From positions 179,650 through 218,169 of the forward strand of contig AOIR01000053.1 in NCBI GenBank assembly GCA_000337115.1: 38,520 nucleotides of DNA, in the 5' to 3' direction. Positions 7,344-15,767 of the stretch are shown here, one piece after another. Every line of letters begins with the position of its first letter. The first letter of the stretch is position 1. This DNA is from Natrinema thermotolerans DSM 11552 (GTDB lineage Archaea; Halobacteriota; Halobacteria; Halobacteriales; Natrialbaceae). A program made the position numbers and the translations under genes. The notes beneath the pieces were generated by a model that saw nothing but the letters and a program-made list of their open reading frames with translations, searched no databases and was not told where the DNA came from.

Positions 7344-7883
7344 CTACTCGAAGCTGATCGCGTCGTCTTCGCCGGCGACGGTCGCCCCCTCCTGTGCGGC
7401 GAAGGCCTCGCGCACGCGCTCGTACGTTTCGTCGAGCGCTTCGACGATCACCGAGGTGTCGCCGATGACCGGCATGAAGTTGGTATCCCCCTCCCATCGC
7501 GGGACGATATGGGTGTGGAGGTGGTCGTCGATGGAGCCGCCGGCCCCGTCACCGAGGTTCAAGCCGGCGTTGAACCCGGTCGGCTCGAGTGCGGCATCGA
7601 GCGCGTCGAAGGTTCGCTGTTTCAAGCGGGCGTGATCGAGCAGGATCGGGTCTTCAAGGGCCGCGTACTCGCCGGTGTGGGTGTGTGGAATCACCATCGC
7701 GTGGCCCGGGTTGTAGGGGTAGTTGTTCAGCATGACGAACGCGTGTTCGCTTCGCGCAACGATCAAATTCTCCCGATCCGAGTCCTGATGGGGCAGTTCA
7801 CAGAAAACGCAGTCCTCGATATCGGCGTTTTTGTCCTCGCGTTCGATCCACTCGATCCGCCACGGTGCGAACACCTGCTCCAT
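7344..7883 (-). CDS. HIT family nucleotide hydrolase
   Basis: A 179-aa histidine-triad protein. The triad is HLHTHIV (H121, H123, H125), where the central His attacks nucleotide alpha-phosphates. An upstream C-x2-C pair (C25, C28 in EDCVFCEL) may bind zinc, as in Fhit/HINT-branch prokaryotic members. Other family landmarks are LNNYPYNPGHAMVIPHTHTG (52-71) and LNLGDGAGGSIDDH. Substrates are probably AMP-linked nucleotides such as Ap4A or adenylylated amines; which ones is not visible. ATG 7883 is chosen over a GTG four codons upstream because MEQVFAPWRIEWI is the usual family start. The gene is probably single. Confidence 0.92.
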   Translation of the reverse strand: MEQVFAPWRIEWIEREDKNADIEDCVFCELPHQDSDRENLIVARSEHAFVMLNNYPYNPGHAMVIPHTHTGEYAALEDPILLDHARLKQRTFDALDAALEPTGFNAGLNLGDGAGGSIDDHLHTHIVPRWEGDTNFMPVIGDTSVIVEALDETYERVREAFAAQEGATVAGEDDAISFE

Positions 7884-7984
7884 GTCGGATACCACTCGAG
7901 GCGCGCCTAAAGCGTTTCAGTCCCGCCGCTCGGGGCGATTGTAGGGGATTTTGTTGCCGCTTTCCGGCCGTTGTCTCGGGAATA

Positions 7985-8008
7985 AACGCTCGTAACGCGT
8001 CGAGCGTT
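7985..8008. repeat. 8-bp inverted repeat in a 254-nt intergenic region
   Basis: AACGCTCG (7985-7992) and CGAGCGTT (8001-8008) flank TAACGCGT. It lies between the divergent HIT and small zinc-ribbon genes, about 100 nt from the HIT start and 130 nt from the zinc-ribbon start. It could be an operator or chance; the rest of this AT-richer gap shows nothing I can name apart from the TATA-like box at 8105. Confidence 0.5.
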
Positions 8009-8104
8009 GTCGATAAACGAAATAGGACGCTCTCGTCCGGTCTCTCGAACGAAGGCAACGCCGTCTTGCGGTTTTGACGACTCACCCTTCAAAATGAAGC
8101 GTGG

Positions 8105-8111
8105 GTTTAAG
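8105..8111 (+). promoter_or_regulatory. TATA-like box for the small zinc-ribbon gene
   Basis: GTTTAAG lies 27-33 nt before ATG 8138, within the range seen for haloarchaeal leaderless promoters. Confidence 0.45.
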
Positions 8112-8137
8112 ATGGGACTACTGCAAGTAATCAGGTA

Positions 8138-8338
8138 ATGGCAACGACTGACGACTCCTTTAACGGGATGACCGAACACTGCGAGGAGTGCGAGTTGGAA
8201 ACGCTTCACGAGGTTTCGGTCCAGATCAGAACCGAGAGCATCAAACAGGAGAACGCCCAGTTCTCCCGCGAACCGTACCGCGTGAGCGAGTGCCAGCGCT
8301 GTGGCAATCGCTCGAGCCAGCGGATGAACAACGCCTGA
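8138..8338 (+). CDS. Small zinc-ribbon protein, 66 aa
   Basis: A 66-aa protein with two Cys pairs, C15-x2-C18 (HCEECELETLH) and C52-x2-C55 (ECQRCGNRSS), separated by a charged strand-rich middle (VSVQIRTES). This is the classic spacing of a single zinc ribbon with both knuckles present. The family appears restricted to haloarchaea; a nucleic-acid or protein-binding role is likely but not shown. It has its own TATA-like box and no SD, implying leaderless translation from ATG 8138. It stands alone, convergent with methionine aminopeptidase 100 nt downstream. Confidence 0.82.
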   Translation: MATTDDSFNGMTEHCEECELETLHEVSVQIRTESIKQENAQFSREPYRVSECQRCGNRSSQRMNNA

Positions 8339-8438
8339 GAACGCCGCACTGACCGCGGCCGGTCGGTCTCCCGTTTTCTCCCCCTCCGCGGATCCCTCGT
8401 TTCGGCCCAGTGCCGATTTCGGTTCGAAACCGACTGCG

Positions 8439-9335
8439 TTATTCAGTCGTTACTTCGCAGCCGTCCTCGGTGACGATGATCGTGTGTTCCTTCTGGCTGA
8501 CGAGGAAGCCGTCGTCTTCCTTGAGAACCGGATAGCTGTGGACGATGTCGTTGCGCTTGAGCCGCCGCAGCGCCATCTCCGGCCGGTCCGTCTCGAGCCA
8601 GCGGGTCGCAAACGGCAGCGTCCGGAACTCCTCGGTGATCTGCTCCAGGGCATCGCGGGCCTGCCGGTTGCGGACGGTGCCCTCGCGCTCGAGCGAGAAG
8701 ATCTCCTCGCTTGCACCCTCCGAGACCTTGCCGCCGCCGTCGGTCGCGAACGGTTCGATCGCGACGACATCGCCGACCTCCAGCGTCGTCCCCTGCGAGA
8801 CGGCGCGGTTGGGGATGTTCGGACTGGTGTGTTGCTCCCAGTGGCCCAGCCCGTGTCCGGTGAGGTTGACGACGGGGTTGTAGCCGTAGCCGTCGATGAC
8901 GTCTTCGATCTCGGCTCCGATCTCGCCGGTCCCGACGCCGGGTTCGACGATGTCGAGCGCGGCCTCTAAGGCCTGTTCGGAGGCCTCGGCGAGTTCCGGA
9001 TTGCCGGAGAGGTCGACGGTGACGGCGGTGTCGGCCAGCCAGCCGTCGACGTGGACGCCGATGTCTAAGTTGATCATCTCCTCGCCGAATGTCGTCTCGT
9101 CGTCGATCGACGGCGTCGCGTGGGCCGCCTCCTCGTCGACGGAGATATTGACGGGGAAGGCGGGTTCGCCGCCCAGTTCGCGGATGCGATCCTCGGCCCA
9201 CGTCGCGACCTCGAGGTGGCTCGTGCCGACCTCGACGCGCTCGGCGGCCTCCGCGCGTACCTGCGCGAGGATCTCGCCCGCCTCGCGGTGTTTCTCGTAC
9301 TTTTCGGACTCGAGGTCCACGTCGGATTCGGCCAT
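8439..9335 (-). CDS. map: Methionine aminopeptidase, type 2
   Basis: A 298-aa M24 metallopeptidase that removes the initiator Met from nascent proteins. The five metal ligands are identifiable: D91 (NLDIGVHVDGWL), D102 (LADTAV), H161 (TGHGLGHWEQH), E194 (AIEPFAT) and E283 (KEHTIIV). The insertion between H161 and the last Glu, containing TRWLETDRPEMALRRLKRND, defines the type 2 archaeal/eukaryotic subclass. Length is normal for archaeal MetAP2. ATG 9335 gives MAESDVDLESEKYEK; a T5 box on the minus strand (9358-9366) is 23-31 nt upstream, so the mRNA is probably leaderless. A 44-aa zinc-finger gene precedes it on the same strand. Confidence 0.95.
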   Translation of the reverse strand: MAESDVDLESEKYEKHREAGEILAQVRAEAAERVEVGTSHLEVATWAEDRIRELGGEPAFPVNISVDEEAAHATPSIDDETTFGEEMINLDIGVHVDGWLADTAVTVDLSGNPELAEASEQALEAALDIVEPGVGTGEIGAEIEDVIDGYGYNPVVNLTGHGLGHWEQHTSPNIPNRAVSQGTTLEVGDVVAIEPFATDGGGKVSEGASEEIFSLEREGTVRNRQARDALEQITEEFRTLPFATRWLETDRPEMALRRLKRNDIVHSYPVLKEDDGFLVSQKEHTIIVTEDGCEVTTE

Positions 9336-9399
9336 GCACCGGGGTTGTACCGGTCGACAAAAAGAGGTTCCGTCTCTCCGACGGCCTCGGTCGGACCGA

Positions 9400-9534
9400 T
9401 CAGTCACAACGCGGCCGATCCGGTCGGTCGGTGATCCACTGACAGTCGGGACAGGCGTCGATCCCCTGGACGTTCGCCAGCGGTAACCCACACTGCGGAC
9501 ACCGCCGGATCGCGTGCTGTGGTACTCGGAGCAT
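9400..9534 (-). CDS. 44-aa CPxCG-type zinc finger protein
   Basis: This short frame encodes M-LRVPQHAIRR followed by CPQCG (C12, C15) and, 12 residues later, CPDC (C28, C31), with one further Cys near the C-terminus. Two Pro-containing Cys knuckles at that spacing make a compact single zinc ribbon of the CPxCG kind that is abundant among haloarchaeal micro-proteins; a number of such proteins in Haloferax volcanii have been tied to stress and growth phenotypes, but not this one. A TATA-like box lies 22-32 nt before the ATG. It is followed 64 nt later by map, which has its own TATA-like box. The coding call is inferred from Cys spacing plus promoter. Confidence 0.75.
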   Translation of the reverse strand: MLRVPQHAIRRCPQCGLPLANVQGIDACPDCQWITDRPDRPRCD

Positions 9535-9555
9535 GGTTCCCCAGATGAATACGTC

Positions 9556-9566
9556 GATAATAAAAC
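9556..9566 (-). promoter_or_regulatory. TATA-like box for the 44-aa zinc finger gene
   Basis: On the minus strand GTTTTATTATC is the most AT-rich element nearby and ends 22 nt before the ATG at 9534, consistent with a leaderless start. Confidence 0.5.
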
Positions 9567-10116
9567 TACTTCACGACGATCGTCGAAACGCAGGCGATAG
9601 CGTCCCGTTCGTCGGGAGAGCAGTCGAGACGGTCCGGTCGCGAACCCGACCGTTCGAGGAAGAAACGACGTGTATACCGCGTGTGGCAACGATAGAGACT
9701 GCGCCGTTAGGTGCTTTCTGGCCGGAAATCCCGCGACTGGGAATCTCGCTTCCGGTAACCCCGAAACGGCCGCCACGCGTTATACCGATCGGCGGACTCG
9801 TCCCGAGTGGCGTGAGAGACGCCAGCCGGGCGCGTCACTGGCACGCTGATTCGTCCGAAACGCTCGCCGTCCCGAGGCCGGCAGCGAGGACGACCTCGGC
9901 GGGTGGATCCCGGGTTCGGGACGGCACCCACGGCCGGTTCGCGGTGAAGTGCTGGTTTTGCGGCGAACGCACCCATCATTTAGTGGATTTTTATCCCGTG
10001 GTGGACAGTCATCGAGAGCGATTCCCCGCTCGTCGGCCGTTCTCCGTCGGTTTCGGGCCCAGTAAGTCGACTGCGCATCGGTCAAGTTTTGCCGGCCCGC
10101 GATGGAAATGGTAGAC
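9567..10116. other. Long intergenic region without a supported gene
   Basis: About 550 nt between the zinc-finger promoter and the icd promoter. Open frames exist on both strands, but their products are Arg/Ser/Pro-rich, lack the acidic haloarchaeal signature and show no motif, so I do not call them. AT-rich islands occur (for example near 9975-9995, TTTAGTGGATTTTTATCCC). An untranslated RNA, a decayed gene or a regulatory region for icd are all possible; none is demonstrated. Confidence 0.5.
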
Positions 10117-10123
10117 CTTTTAC
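10117..10123 (+). promoter_or_regulatory. TATA-like box for icd
   Basis: CTTTTAC lies 27-33 nt before ATG 10150, a canonical spacing for a leaderless haloarchaeal mRNA; there is no SD sequence just upstream of the ATG. Confidence 0.55.
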
Positions 10124-10149
10124 CCCCATCGAAGAACCGTATAGACGAG

Positions 10150-11394
<1,245 letters not shown>

Positions 11395-11412
<18 letters not shown>

Positions 11413-11484
11413 AAAGCTTCTCGCGCAGTCAGAACGCCGTCGCGTTCTGACGATATCGAGAAACTCTCGTAACGGGTTTCTCGC
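11395..11484 (+). repeat. Duplicated icd 3' end with three hairpins
   Basis: A 30-nt segment at 11395-11424, covering the last icd codons and stop, recurs at 11455-11484 with 23 of 30 identical bases. The first copy folds as a perfect 11-bp hairpin (11398-11408 with 11412-11422) whose 3-nt loop overlaps the stop. Between the copies is a perfect 10-bp hairpin (11428-11437 with 11442-11451, 4-nt loop). The second copy retains an 8-bp stem (11457-11464 with 11476-11483). A role in 3'-end formation or mRNA stability is plausible. Confidence 0.85.
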
Positions 11485-11518
11485 ACTCACGCGGCATCTC
11501 TCTGTCTCGATTTCTTTT

Positions 11519-11543
11519 GCCATCGCCATCGACCAGCGATGGC
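11519..11543. terminator. 8-bp hairpin after a T-rich run, possible terminator
   Basis: GCCATCGC (11519-11526) pairs with GCGATGGC (11536-11543) just after TTTCTTTT. Archaeal termination depends mainly on T-runs, so the T-rich stretch at 11511-11518 may end the icd transcript, with the hairpin as an accessory. This is weak evidence. Confidence 0.35.
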
Positions 11544-11636
11544 CGACTCGGTCCGTTCACCCGTCGAATCCCTCGAGCGACGGCCGCTCCGTTCGCTTCG
11601 TAACGCTCTCACGGGCGGCCGTCGTAGCCCCCGTCG

Positions 11637-12080
11637 ATGGACGAACGCGACCTCGCGGTCCGGATCGCCGACACCGACCGGGAACGAACGGACGCCTTCG
11701 ACGTTCGCCACGCGGTCTTCGTCGCGGAACAGGGCGTCGACGAAGAACTCGAGTACGACGACCACGACGAGACGGCGACCCACTTCGTCGCCTACGACGG
11801 CACGGAGCCGATCGGCGCGGCCCGGCTGCGCGAACCCGAGGACGGCGTCGGCAAGGTCGAACGCGTCGCCGTCCTCGAGTCCCGCCGCGAGGAGGGCGTG
11901 GGACGGGCGCTGATGGCGACGCTCGAGCGCCGGGCCGCCGACGAGGGACTCACGGCGCTGAAACTCCACTCCCAGACTCACGCAGCCGACTTCTACCGCG
12001 AACTCGGCTACGAGCGCCACGGCTCGGAATTCGAAGAGGCGGGGATTCCCCACGTGGAGATGCGTAAGTCGCTAGCGTGA
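11637..12080 (+). CDS. GNAT family N-acetyltransferase
   Basis: A 147-aa single-domain acetyltransferase. The opening DTDRERTDAFDVRHAVFVAEQGVDEELEYD is the ElaA/YjcF-like subgroup signature. Motif A, which binds acetyl-CoA pyrophosphate, is VERVAVLESRREEGVGRALM (about residues 81-100) with the R-x-x-G-x-G/A loop. The conserved later segment LHSQTHAADFYRELGYERHG follows. Acceptor substrate unknown; YjcF-like proteins are generally annotated only as acyltransferases. ATG 11637 fits. The gene is single, 224 nt after icd and followed 110 nt later by a 52-aa membrane protein gene. Confidence 0.9.
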   Translation: MDERDLAVRIADTDRERTDAFDVRHAVFVAEQGVDEELEYDDHDETATHFVAYDGTEPIGAARLREPEDGVGKVERVAVLESRREEGVGRALMATLERRAADEGLTALKLHSQTHAADFYRELGYERHGSEFEEAGIPHVEMRKSLA

Positions 12081-12158
12081 TCCGTCGGGGCCGCGGTTGT
12101 CCGTCGGTGCTCGAGCGAGTGCCGTCCCGCCGCCGGCGTCGGCCGCCCGTCTGACTGA

Positions 12159-12166
12159 CTTTCAAG
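12159..12166 (+). promoter_or_regulatory. TATA-like box for the 52-aa membrane protein gene
   Basis: CTTTCAAG ends 24 nt before ATG 12191, giving leaderless spacing and supporting the small gene as expressed. Confidence 0.4.
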
Positions 12167-12190
12167 AGTGCGGCCGTGGGCATCGGAGCT

Positions 12191-12349
12191 ATGCAACAGG
12201 ACAGCTACGTCCCCCTGACCGTCCCCGAAACGACGCTGACGAGGCTGCGAACGACCGGCCGAATCGTCCTCCCGCTCGCGGTCGCGGCCGCCATCACTTG
12301 GCTCGGGGTCGTCGTCTTCCTCGAGGTCGTGACGACGCTGCTGACGTAG
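12191..12349 (+). CDS. 52-aa single-pass membrane protein
   Basis: The frame encodes a polar N-terminus (MQQDSYVPLTVPETTLTRL), a basic patch RTTGR, then a continuous hydrophobic helix from about residue 25 to 49 (IVLPLAVAAAITWLGVVVF then LEVV) and a short tail. The basic residues before the helix predict an N-in topology. A TATA-like box at leaderless distance and good haloarchaeal third-position GC support expression. I do not recognise a family; function unknown. It lies between a GNAT gene and a converging cupin gene. Confidence 0.6.
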   Translation: MQQDSYVPLTVPETTLTRLRTTGRIVLPLAVAAAITWLGVVVFLEVVTTLLT

Positions 12350-12469
12350 GGGACGGTGGACTGGCGAGGCACGCTCGAGGCGGTCCGTCGAACCGCTCTC
12401 GAGTACGACGTAGGAGCCGCTGGAGCGACCGACGGCGGTTCCGCGTCGAGACGGCGGTGATCGACGGCG

Positions 12470-12829
12470 TCATTCCCCGCGCCAGCTCGGGTCCTTCCGC
12501 GGCGGGCTGAAGACGTCGATGCCGCGGACGACTTCGTCGCCACGGTTTTCCGCGGCATGGGGCTGGTCGCCCGGAATCGCGTAGGAGTCGCCCGGACCGC
12601 AGACGATCTCCGTTCGCCCGTCGCGGTCGTCGCCACCGACGAGAAAGGTCAGTTCTCCCGAGCAGATGTACCCGGTCTGTTCGTGTGGGTGGCTGTGTTC
12701 CTCGACGACCGCGCCCGGTTCGATCTCGAAGTGCTGGACGTTCATCGAGTCGGTACCGGCAAGCAGCGCCAGATGGACGCCATCGGCGGCCTCGGCCGGC
12801 TCGCGGTCGGTCAGGGAGACGCGTTCCAT
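12470..12829 (-). CDS. Cupin domain protein
   Basis: A 119-aa single cupin barrel. Motif 1 is EEHSHPHEQTGYICSGEL (43-60) with ligands H45, H47 or H49 and Q51; motif 2 is PGDQPHAAEN (86-95) with H91. The Gln in place of the usual Glu of motif 1 is common in sugar- or signal-related cupins. It has no fused partner, so substrate and role are unknown. ATG 12829 gives MERVSLTDREPAEA; a longer in-frame option starting 123 nt upstream encodes Arg-rich sequence unlike the family and is rejected. A TATATAA-like stretch near 12853-12859 on the opposite side of the start may be the promoter. Confidence 0.82.
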   Translation of the reverse strand: MERVSLTDREPAEAADGVHLALLAGTDSMNVQHFEIEPGAVVEEHSHPHEQTGYICSGELTFLVGGDDRDGRTEIVCGPGDSYAIPGDQPHAAENRGDEVVRGIDVFSPPRKDPSWRGE

Positions 12830-12974
12830 ACGACCGTCGAACGATGATCGCCGATATAATTCCACGGGTTCCGATCGATTCCGGCACCCACCGATCGACC
12901 CGTGCCGGGACGTGGGTTGCCGACGACGGATCGCGACCGGAAAGCGTATCAACTACATTTGATAACGGAATAAC

Positions 12975-13307
12975 ATGAATCCGTACGTACTGCTCGCCGG
13001 GGCGATCCTATCGGAACTCGTCGGTACGACGGCGCTCAAACTCTCCGAGGGGTTCTCTCGGCCGCTCCCGAGTCTCGTCGTCTTGCTCGGCTACGGCGTC
13101 GCCTTCTATCTCCTCTCGTTAACCCTCGAGGAACTGCCGGTCGGACTCGTCTACGCGACGTGGGCCGCGCTCGGAATCGTCGGCGTCGCGTCGATCGGCG
13201 TCGTCGTCTTCGGCGAGCGCCTCGATCCGGCGGCCGTCGTCGGGCTGGGACTCGTCCTCGCCGGCGTCTACTGTCTCAACGTCGTCTCGGACGTGGCCGC
13301 CCACTGA
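12975..13307 (+). CDS. Small multidrug resistance (SMR/EmrE family) transporter
   Basis: A 110-aa, four-helix membrane protein of the SMR family, which works as an antiparallel or paired dimer exchanging cations for protons. The essential membrane-embedded acid is E14 (LLAGAILSELVGTTALKLSEGF). The YATWAALGIVG segment (about residues 60-70) matches the conserved YAxWxGxG block with the substrate-lining Trp. The GERLDPAAVVGLGLVLAGV helix 4 completes the fold. Whether it exports quaternary ammonium compounds or guanidinium-type substrates cannot be told. ATG 12975 is the conserved start; it is a single gene. Confidence 0.93.
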   Translation: MNPYVLLAGAILSELVGTTALKLSEGFSRPLPSLVVLLGYGVAFYLLSLTLEELPVGLVYATWAALGIVGVASIGVVVFGERLDPAAVVGLGLVLAGVYCLNVVSDVAAH

Positions 13308-13393
13308 CGCCCGCGGGGGAGTAGCGAACCGCCGGCGATCACGTTCGCCGTGCGTGGCGAAGGTTGAACTGTCCCGAGGAGCCATCTCGAGGC

Positions 13394-13918
13394 ATGTACG
13401 CCGTCGTCGGCTGTAGCGAGTGTTCGAACCTCTGGATCATCGAGGGCCGTTCGGAGACGACCCAGTGTCCCCGCTGTGGCGCGCGCAAAGCCTACGAGAA
13501 ACGCAAGAAGTTCGTCGAGACCGACGACGCGGCTCATGCCCGCGACGTGCGCGCCTCGATGCTCGCGAACCGACAGGGCGAGGGCGAGGCCTTCGCCGAA
13601 CTCGACTCCTTCGACGCGCTCGAGGACGAGGTCGCCGACGGCGTCGTCGACGACGAGGAGTACCTCGCGGAGTCCGGACTGGACGTCGACGCGGTCGACG
13701 CCGCCGGCGAGCGCGACCCGCGCGGCCCGACCCGAAGCGGGAGCAAGCGAGAGATCGTGGAGTCGGCCCTCGAAGCCCTCGAGGAGCCGACTGAGGGCGA
13801 AATCATCGATTACGCTGCCGAACGCGGCGTCAAACCCGAGTACGTTCGGGACGCTCTCGAGAAGCTGACGCGCCGGGGCGTCGTCAGCGAGAGTCGCGGC
13901 CGGTATCGGCTGCTGTGA
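13394..13918 (+). CDS. Zinc-ribbon plus winged-helix protein (DUF5817 type)
   Basis: A 174-aa haloarchaeal protein with an N-terminal zinc ribbon, C7-x2-C10 and C25-x2-C28 (GCSECSNLW and CPRCGARK), a long acidic helical middle (about 40-115), and a C-terminal winged helix (about 120-174) containing EGEIIDYAAERGVKPEYVRDALEKLTRRGVV and ending in a basic RGRYRLL wing. The layout resembles proteins annotated DUF5817. It probably binds nucleic acid, perhaps as a replication or transcription accessory, but targets are unknown. ATG 13394 starts the ribbon directly, whereas an upstream TTG adds a non-conserved stretch. It converges on hmgA, 21 nt away. Confidence 0.82.
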   Translation: MYAVVGCSECSNLWIIEGRSETTQCPRCGARKAYEKRKKFVETDDAAHARDVRASMLANRQGEGEAFAELDSFDALEDEVADGVVDDEEYLAESGLDVDAVDAAGERDPRGPTRSGSKREIVESALEALEEPTEGEIIDYAAERGVKPEYVRDALEKLTRRGVVSESRGRYRLL

Positions 13919-13939
13919 GTCTCCCGTCGCGGTGCCGGC

Positions 13940-15166
13940 CTACCGACCGAGGTCTTCGTGGGCGCTGGCGAGGTGGTTCGACGCCAGCGCACCGAGCAGG
14001 GAGAGTTCGCCGGCGAGCGCGCCGACGGCGATGATTTCGGCCAGCGCGTCGGCGTTCGAGCCGGGCGGATCGCCCCCGCCTCGCAGCCCCAGAACGTCCA
14101 GCGCCTCGGCCTGGGTCGGGAGTTTCGTGCCGCCGCCGACGGTCCCGACCTCGAGCGAGGCCAGCGAGACGCTGGCGTAGAGGTCGGTGGTGCCGTCCTC
14201 GCGCTCGCGGGCGTCCATCGTCGTGATGGTGTTGGCGGCCTCGACGACCTGGGCCTCGTCCTGCCCGGTCGCGAGGAAGGCCGCGCCGACGACGTTGGCG
14301 GCGTGGGCGTTGAACCCCAGGCTGCCCGCCTTGGCGCTCCCGACGAGGTTCTTGCGGGTGTTGGCCTCGGCGATGGCGTCGGCGGTCGTGTGCAACCGGT
14401 CCTCGACCAGTTCGCCGGGGATCACGGCGTCGGCGGTGACCGAGCGGCCCCGTCCCTCGACGGCGTTGATGGCGGCGGGTTTCTTGTCCGAACACATGTT
14501 CCCCGAGAGCGCGACGAGCGAGGCCGGCGTCTCGCGCTCGACGAGTTCGCAGGCCTCGCCGGTGGCGATCGTGGCCATGTTCATGCCCATCGCGTCCTTG
14601 GTGTCGTAGGCGAAACGTAGGTAAACGGAGTCTCCGACGACGTAGGGCTCGACATCGAGCAGTTCGCCGTGGCTGGTGGTGGACTCGGCTGCCTCGGCCA
14701 GCGCCTCGAGGTTCTGAGAGACCCAGTCGACCGTCTCGGCCGCCTCGGCGACGCCCGCGACCCGAAACACCGGGGCGCGGGTCATCCCGTTTTTCGTCAC
14801 GCGGGCGTCGGCACCGCCCGCGGACCGGATCACGCCCAGCCCGCGGTTGACCGACGCCAGCAGTGCCCCCTCGGTCGTCGCCAGCGGCAGGTAGTGATCG
14901 CCGTCGGCCGCACCGCCGTCTACCGGGACCGGCCCCACGACGCCCATCGGCACCTGTGCCGCGCCGATCATGTTCTCGATGTTCGGCTCCGCTCGCTCGG
15001 CGTCGAAGGCGTAGTCGCCGATCGCCTCGAGGTCGGTCCCCGACTCGCGTTCGACCAGCAGCCGCCGGGCCGCGGCCGCGGTGTCGTGGTCGGCGTGGTC
15101 CTCGAGTTCGTGAATGCGGAGGTCCCCCTCCTGAACCCGGTCAGCGAGGGTCTCGGGATCTGTCAT
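13940..15166 (-). CDS. hmgA: Hydroxymethylglutaryl-CoA reductase (NADPH)
   Basis: A 408-aa HMG-CoA reductase that makes mevalonate, the committed step of archaeal isoprenoid lipid synthesis and the target of statins used to select haloarchaea. Catalytic blocks are all present: the ENMIGAAQVPMGVVGPV substrate loop, the Glu of ATTEGALLASVNRG, the Lys of NMCSDKKPAAIN, the Asp of TGQDEAQ, and the C-terminal His H403 in HLASAHEDLGR. DAMGMNMAT is the cofactor-binding motif. It is a standard catalytic-domain-only archaeal enzyme with no membrane anchor. ATG 15166 fits the family. The strand and order place a four-helix membrane protein gene just upstream, 51 nt away. Confidence 0.97.
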   Translation of the reverse strand: MTDPETLADRVQEGDLRIHELEDHADHDTAAAARRLLVERESGTDLEAIGDYAFDAERAEPNIENMIGAAQVPMGVVGPVPVDGGAADGDHYLPLATTEGALLASVNRGLGVIRSAGGADARVTKNGMTRAPVFRVAGVAEAAETVDWVSQNLEALAEAAESTTSHGELLDVEPYVVGDSVYLRFAYDTKDAMGMNMATIATGEACELVERETPASLVALSGNMCSDKKPAAINAVEGRGRSVTADAVIPGELVEDRLHTTADAIAEANTRKNLVGSAKAGSLGFNAHAANVVGAAFLATGQDEAQVVEAANTITTMDAREREDGTTDLYASVSLASLEVGTVGGGTKLPTQAEALDVLGLRGGGDPPGSNADALAEIIAVGALAGELSLLGALASNHLASAHEDLGR

Positions 15167-15217
15167 GGGTAGGCCGAGACGGGGCCGGCCCCTAACAGTT
15201 GCTGATTGGCCGCGGCT

Positions 15218-15610
15218 TCAGTCGGAGCCGAGGTCGAGCGAGAGGTCGCCGCCGACGGCGCGATACCCCGCGACCCCCTCGTAACAGACCAGCGCCAGCA
15301 ACGCGCCGGTCCCGATCGTGGCGATGACGAGTTCCCGGAGCCCCTCGGCCTCGGCGGCGAACGCGACCGCGAACACGGCGGTCGCGAGCGCGGCGAACCG
15401 AAGCCTGCTTTGGGGCCGGATCGTCGCGTCAGTGGCTGCGAGATACAACTGCGGAATGGCGACGGCGACCCCGGCGAACAGCAGTACCGCGACCACCGGG
15501 CCGTCCCGAAGCGAGACCCCGAACTGCCCCTCGAGGACGACCGAGACGGCGACCGCGAGGACGAACACCAGCAGCGAGCCGAAGAGGACGCGACCTTCGC
15601 GATCGATCAT
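15218..15610 (-). CDS. Four-helix membrane protein, distant paralogue of the 37.8-kb gene
   Basis: A 130-aa protein with four hydrophobic segments (about 9-26, 38-57, 71-86 and 93-110) and an acidic C-terminus. Landmarks are PQLYLAATD after helix 2, PQSRLRFAAL before helix 3, and ATIGTGALLALVCYEGVAGYRAV at the end. The same order of features (HLYLALRN, PPSARWRYLAV, RAVIGVTIVGYVLTEAVDGYRTV) occurs in the protein at 37837-38232, so I regard them as diverged paralogues. Function unknown; no charged residues are buried and no motif suggests transport. It lies immediately upstream of hmgA on the same strand and could be co-transcribed. Confidence 0.7.
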   Translation of the reverse strand: MIDREGRVLFGSLLVFVLAVAVSVVLEGQFGVSLRDGPVVAVLLFAGVAVAIPQLYLAATDATIRPQSRLRFAALATAVFAVAFAAEAEGLRELVIATIGTGALLALVCYEGVAGYRAVGGDLSLDLGSD

Positions 15611-15735
15611 ACTGGCCGGTCAACGCGGGGCCGGGTCAACGTTGCGCTCGGTTGCAGTCTCGGCGACTGTCGGCGTCGCAGTCGCGGGCGGGGGCGGTCC
15701 CGTGTCGCCGATCCACGGGACCGCTCGAGGGGGTC

Positions 15736-15742
15736 GATTTTT
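15736..15742 (+). promoter_or_regulatory. TATA-like box for the LLM oxidoreductase gene
   Basis: GATTTTT lies 26-32 nt before ATG 15768; no other AT-rich element is nearby. Confidence 0.45.
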
Positions 15743-15767
15743 GCCGCTGGATCGAGAGGACGGGAGC

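Noticed and set aside
9533-10114. 193-codon plus-strand frame before icd
   Set aside because: Its start overlaps the antisense zinc-finger gene. The product is rich in Arg, Ser and Pro without acidic bias, and runs into the icd promoter.
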